Assembly: GCA_937924755.1 (NCBI GenBank)
Contig: CALEVZ010000028.1
Span: 1-64,000 of the forward strand
DNA from: an uncultured bacterium
Lineage (GTDB): Bacteria; Acidobacteriota; Thermoanaerobaculia; Thermoanaerobaculales; Thermoanaerobaculaceae
Reading direction: 5' to 3'
DNA: 64,000 bases
Part shown: in pieces, positions 60,834 to 64,000 of the stretch
Layout: the number at the start of each line of letters is the position of its first letter
How positions within the stretch are numbered: the first letter of the stretch is position 1
The notes under the pieces: generated by a model
Seen by the model: only the letters and a program-made list of their open reading frames with translations
Told to the model about the DNA's origin: nothing
The model's database searches: none
Program-made: the position numbers and the translations under genes

Positions 60834-62020
60834 GGTCGCTCCTTGGAAAAGGTGACCACCATCGCTGCTGCCCGCCGGCGGGTTTCTTCCGCCTGCCGCC
60901 GGGCGGCGGCCGGATCCCACTGGTCTCCAGAAACTGTCCAGCCGTGCAGGTGGGCAAGGCAGAGATCGGCGAGCGCAGCGATGTGGTCGGCACGGTCGTT
61001 CAAGGCCGGCAGGTAGCGGAAGCTCCCACCCCCGGCGCGGTGGAAGACCTCCCGGTTCGTCTCGGCGATCTCTTCCAGGGTCTCCAGGCAGTCGGCTGCA
61101 AACCCGGGACAGACGACGTCCACCGAGGCCAACCGCTCGCTCCCCCAGCGACGCAGGGTGGCATCGGTGGAGGGTTCCAGCCACCGCTGCCGCCCGAATC
61201 GGGACTGAAACGCCACCGCCCAGCGCCCTTTGGCGAGCCCCAGCGCCTCGGTTAGCAATCGGGCCGTCTTGTGGCAATGGCAGAAGTAGGGGTCACCGGC
61301 GAGAAAGGCGCGCCTGGGGATCCCGTGGAAGGAGATCAGGAGGCGCTCCGGCTCCCCTCCCACGGCCCAGACCTCGCGCACGGAGGCGACAAGGGCGGCC
61401 ATGTACCCGGGGTGGTCGTGATACGAGGCCACCGTGCGCAGCTCCGGGATCCAGCGCCACCTGGCAACCTCGGCGAACACCGCTGCCAGCGTCGACCCGG
61501 TGGTGGCCGAGCAGTACTGGGGATAAAGGGGCAACACCAGGATGCGCTGGCAACCCCTGTCCCGCAGCTCACCCAGAGCGGCGCTCAGGGAGGGGGTGCC
61601 GTAGCGCATCCCCAGCGCCACGTGCAGTGGCGATCCGATGCGCGCGCGCAGCGCCTGCTCGAGCGCCGTCGCCTGCCGGCGAGAAATCACCAAGAGGGGT
61701 GAGCCCGCTGCAGTCCAGATGCGGCGATAAAGCCGCGCCGAGCGCCGTGGTCGAGTGGTCAGGACGAAGAGGTGCAAGATCGCCCACCACAGAGGGCGCG
61801 GCAGCTCCACCACCCGGGGGTCGGAGAGAAACTCCCTCAAATAACGGCGCAGCGCCCGCGGTGTGGGAGCGGCGGGGCTGCCCAGATTCGCCAGCAACAC
61901 CCCCGCCGCCGTAATGGCGCCGTGGTTCCACTCGGGCAGGGCGCTCAGACCACCCACGGCCGCTTTCCCAGCCTCTCCACCTCCCGACCAACGGCGCCAG
62001 CTTGCCAGGAGGAACACCAT
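60830..62020 (-). CDS. hemH: Ferrochelatase
   Basis: About 396 residues. HemH inserts Fe2+ into protoporphyrin (or coproporphyrin) IX. Family stretches are GVLLANLGSPAAPTPRALRR, YLREFLSDPRVVELP, GMRYGTPSLSAALGELRDRG, LPLYPQYCSATTGS, LLISFHGIPRRAFLAGDPYF (catalytic His) and VAFQSRFGRQRWLEPSTDAT, with CPGFAADCLETLEEIAETNR. The N-terminus before GVLLANLG is 38 residues longer than usual, so the true start is uncertain; ATG 62020 and GTG 61957 are candidates. The TGA overlaps the ATG of the DUF523 gene. Confidence 0.88.
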   Translation of the reverse strand: MVFLLASWRRWSGGGEAGKAAVGGLSALPEWNHGAITAAGVLLANLGSPAAPTPRALRRYLREFLSDPRVVELPRPLWWAILHLFVLTTRPRRSARLYRRIWTAAGSPLLVISRRQATALEQALRARIGSPLHVALGMRYGTPSLSAALGELRDRGCQRILVLPLYPQYCSATTGSTLAAVFAEVARWRWIPELRTVASYHDHPGYMAALVASVREVWAVGGEPERLLISFHGIPRRAFLAGDPYFCHCHKTARLLTEALGLAKGRWAVAFQSRFGRQRWLEPSTDATLRRWGSERLASVDVVCPGFAADCLETLEEIAETNREVFHRAGGGSFRYLPALNDRADHIAALADLCLAHLHGWTVSGDQWDPAAARRQAEETRRRAAAMVVTFSKERP

Positions 62021-62166
62021 CTGCAGCCCATGGCCATGTCCCGGCGATCGCCCCGACTCCCGCCGCTCAGCATAGCAGCTCGCTCCCCCCTCGGGACAAA
62101 ACTCGTGTAGAATAACTGGCCCGACCGTGCGGGCCACCCGCTCGGGCCATGCGGGAAGGATCGCCG

Positions 62167-63588
62167 ATGCTGGAAGAGAACTCCTCCACCCCCGACGCCC
62201 AGAGCTTTGCTGAAGCGCTGGCCGAATCGTTTACCCACGACACCATCGAGGTCGGTCAACTGGTGAGCGGTGAAATCATGGCCGTCGCCGGCGACGTGGC
62301 GCTCATCTCGGTGGGCGGCAAGACTGAGGCCGTCATGGACCGCTCGGAGCTGGGTGAATTGCGACCCGGCGATGGCCTCGATGCGGTGGTGGTGGCGCTG
62401 CAGCCTGAGCTGCGCGTTTCCCATCGTTTGGCCATCGAGCGCCGGCAGCGCGAAGCCCTGCGCGGTGCCTACGCCAATTTGGTGCCGGTGGAGGGCAAGA
62501 TCACCGGGCGTAACAAGGGTGGCTACGACGTTTCTATCGCCGGGATTCGCGCGTTCTGCCCTATGTCGCAGATCGATCTCGCCTTCCCCCGCAACGTCGA
62601 CGCCTACCTGGGCAAGTCCTATCGCTTCCGGATCACCGAGTTGTCCGACGACCTCTCCACCATGGTGGTCTCCCGGGCGGCGGTGCTGAAGGAGGAGCGG
62701 GAGCAGAGCGAGGCGCAGGCGTGGGAACGGATCACCACCGGCGCGGTGCTGGAGGGCGAGGTCAAGTCGATCCGTGATTTCGGGGTGTTCGTCGATCTCG
62801 GTGGCGTCGATGGCATGGTGCATGTCAGCGAGCTTTCGCACCGCGCCAGTGTGCGCCCCTCCCAGGTGGTCAAACAAGGGCAGCGGGTTCGCGTCAAGGT
62901 CCTCGAAGCAGACCGGGAAAAGCACCGTATCTCTCTCTCCATTAAGGCCCTGGAGGCTGACCCGTGGGCCGAGGCGAAGGACAGATTTTCCCCGGGCTCA
63001 TCCTTTACCGGTACCGTTGCGCGCAAGACCGAGTTCGGGATCTTCGTGGAACTTCTGCCCGGCGTCGATGGGCTGATCCACGTTTCCCAGCTTCCCCCGG
63101 GGCAGGGCATGGACGACGAAACCTTTGCTCGCGGCAACTCAGTTTCCGGGTGGGTCAAGGAGTTCGACCAGAATCGCCGGCGCATCTCATTGACCTTGAG
63201 GGAAATGGCCACCACCGACCCGTGGGCTGACGCCGCCGCTCGCTACCCCACCGGGACTCTGGTGGAGGGGGTCGTGGAACGTACAGCTTCGTTCGGTGTC
63301 TTCGTTGCCCTCGAAGCTGGTCTCACTGGTCTCATTCCCGCCTCGGAGGCGGACGTGCCCAAAGGCACCGACCTGGCCAGCCGTTTTGTTCCCGGCAGCA
63401 AGGTGTCCGCCGCGGTGCTGTCGGTGGACCCGGAGCGCAAGCGGCTTTCCCTGTCCGTCAAGAAGGCCAAGGAAAGCAAGGCCGCCAAGGAGTTCCGCAA
63501 GTGGTCCGAAGAGCGCCAGAGCGAGCGCCGCCAGGAGGTGACAGCGTTCGGCGCTGCCCTGGCCAAGGCCCTGGAGAGTAAACGTTAG
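62167..63588 (+). CDS. rpsA: S1-domain RNA-binding protein (RpsA-like, five repeats)
   Basis: A 473-residue protein with five S1/OB folds at roughly residues 30-95, 105-175, 190-260, 278-350 and 362-435: GQLVSGEIMAVAGDVALISV, EGKITGRNKGGYDVSIAGIR, GEVKSIRDFGVFVDLGGVDG, TVARKTEFGIFVELLPGVDG and VVERTASFGVFVALEAGLTG. It ends in a Lys/Glu-rich tail. Longer than Tex-like proteins and without enzymatic domains, it fits ribosomal protein S1. GGAAGGA before ATG 62167 supports this start over ATG 62149. Confidence 0.85.
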   Translation: MLEENSSTPDAQSFAEALAESFTHDTIEVGQLVSGEIMAVAGDVALISVGGKTEAVMDRSELGELRPGDGLDAVVVALQPELRVSHRLAIERRQREALRGAYANLVPVEGKITGRNKGGYDVSIAGIRAFCPMSQIDLAFPRNVDAYLGKSYRFRITELSDDLSTMVVSRAAVLKEEREQSEAQAWERITTGAVLEGEVKSIRDFGVFVDLGGVDGMVHVSELSHRASVRPSQVVKQGQRVRVKVLEADREKHRISLSIKALEADPWAEAKDRFSPGSSFTGTVARKTEFGIFVELLPGVDGLIHVSQLPPGQGMDDETFARGNSVSGWVKEFDQNRRRISLTLREMATTDPWADAAARYPTGTLVEGVVERTASFGVFVALEAGLTGLIPASEADVPKGTDLASRFVPGSKVSAAVLSVDPERKRLSLSVKKAKESKAAKEFRKWSEERQSERRQEVTAFGAALAKALESKR

Positions 63589-64000
63589 TTCCCTTTTTCG
63601 GGCTCTTGCCCCGAAGGCTCACCCCCGTGGCGGGGAAGCTGGACGACGACAGTGGTGCCGACTCCCTCCTGCGAGGTGAGGTGCACGGTCCCACCGAGTA
63701 CCTTCATGAGGTGCTTAACGATGGCGAGGCCGAGCCCTGAGCCGGTGCTCTGTTCATCCCGCCTGACGCGGTAAAAGCGCTGGAAAACAAAGGGGATTTC
63801 CTGCGCCGGGATGCCCACTCCCGTGTCGCTGACGGAGATCACTGCGCCGCCACCCTCGGCCGCGACCGACACTCTCACCTCGCCCCCGCGCCGATTGAAG
63901 CGAATGCCGTTGGAGACCAGGTTGGTGAGGACTTGCCCGAGGCGAACGGGATCACTCTCCAGCCAAACCGGCTCGCCCTCCACCACCAGGGTTACCTCCC
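63585..64000 (-). CDS. Histidine kinase, C-terminal part (cut by window edge)
   Basis: The 3' end of a sensor kinase gene: the HATPase_c domain with VRLGQVLTNLVSNGIRFNRR (N box), VSVSDTGVGIPAQEIPFVFQ (G1), STGSGLGLAIVKHLMKVLGG (G2) and EGVGTTVVVQLPR. The open frame continues beyond the right end, so the sensor and HisKA parts are outside the window. Stop codons of this gene and the S1 gene overlap (63585-63588). Confidence 0.9.
   Translation of the reverse strand, partial: EVTLVVEGEPVWLESDPVRLGQVLTNLVSNGIRFNRRGGEVRVSVAAEGGGAVISVSDTGVGIPAQEIPFVFQRFYRVRRDEQSTGSGLGLAIVKHLMKVLGGTVHLTSQEGVGTTVVVQLPRHGGEPSGQEPEKGN

Overview
The window is very GC-rich, densely coded and has no phage, CRISPR, tRNA or rRNA. 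It looks like the chromosome of a Gram-negative bacterium, with TonB-receptor and BamA/D15-type outer-membrane proteins, lipoproteins, and a periplasmic Tat-exported molybdoenzyme. FabL-type enoyl-ACP reductase, an elongation factor P with a P-G-N-W-R-G loop, decayed RHS and choice-of-anchor-U proteins and a rubrerythrin/CCG-protein/DUF3501 cluster make a deep lineage such as Acidobacteriota (perhaps Thermoanaerobaculia) my best guess. This is inference, not proof.

Layout. 1-330: GC-rich direct repeats without genes. 334-2350 (minus): BtuB-like TonB receptor under a cobalamin riboswitch. 2552-4252: a GT-C-like membrane protein. 4435-5442 (minus): secreted DUF1573 protein. 5524-8572: tight operon mpl-pgpA-MFS. 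8675-13240: ferritin, malQ, an EamA exporter and a type II NADH dehydrogenase. 13550-14563 (minus): phasin and PhaR, with a three-copy operator over the phaR promoter. 14700-15960: gene debris, including an SNF2 helicase fragment. 16000-18988: oxidative-stress operon with a Fur/PerR-type regulator (apparently leaderless), rubrerythrin, a two-[4Fe-4S] CCG protein and DUF3501. 19071-20360: decayed RHS gene. 20495-24035 (minus): kinase/APH protein, a small protein, GDPD and fabL. 24155-34000: efp, an outer-membrane protein with a ferredoxin, carboxypeptidase, quinone oxidoreductase, AGCS symporter, a DsbA-like protein and a peptide-binding lipoprotein. 34012-35454: pyruvate kinase.

The centrepiece is 35486-49479, one continuous plus-strand operon: an Rrf2 Fe-S regulator whose 12-bp inverted repeat covers its own start codon, a GltD-like NAD(P)/FAD/2x[4Fe-4S] oxidoreductase, a Rieske protein, a cytochrome b6/subunit IV fusion, a seven-haem cytochrome c, the alpha (Tat-exported, NarG/NxrA-like), beta (NarH-like) and gamma (EbdC-like haem b lipoprotein) subunits of a type II DMSO-reductase enzyme, a TorD/NarJ-like chaperone, moeA and a mog/moaB gene. 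Most junctions are ATGA or GTGA overlaps. I read it as one redox machine: a periplasmic molybdoenzyme exchanging electrons with the quinone pool through a Rieske/b/multihaem-c complex, with a NAD(P)-linked flavoprotein attached. The substrate (nitrate or nitrite, another oxyanion, or something else) and the direction of flow cannot be read from the sequence.

49505-64000 is mixed housekeeping and accessory sequence: a tryptophanase-like lyase, small proteins, haemolysin III, a PLD-like lipoprotein, a DmpA peptidase, a frameshifted secreted protein, an HDAC-family protein with an unknown C-terminal half, a multiply broken nitrilase pseudogene, a surface protein with a sorting-signal-like tail followed by two terminators, DUF523/DUF1722, ferrochelatase, a five-S1-domain protein and the 3' end of a histidine kinase gene cut by the window edge.
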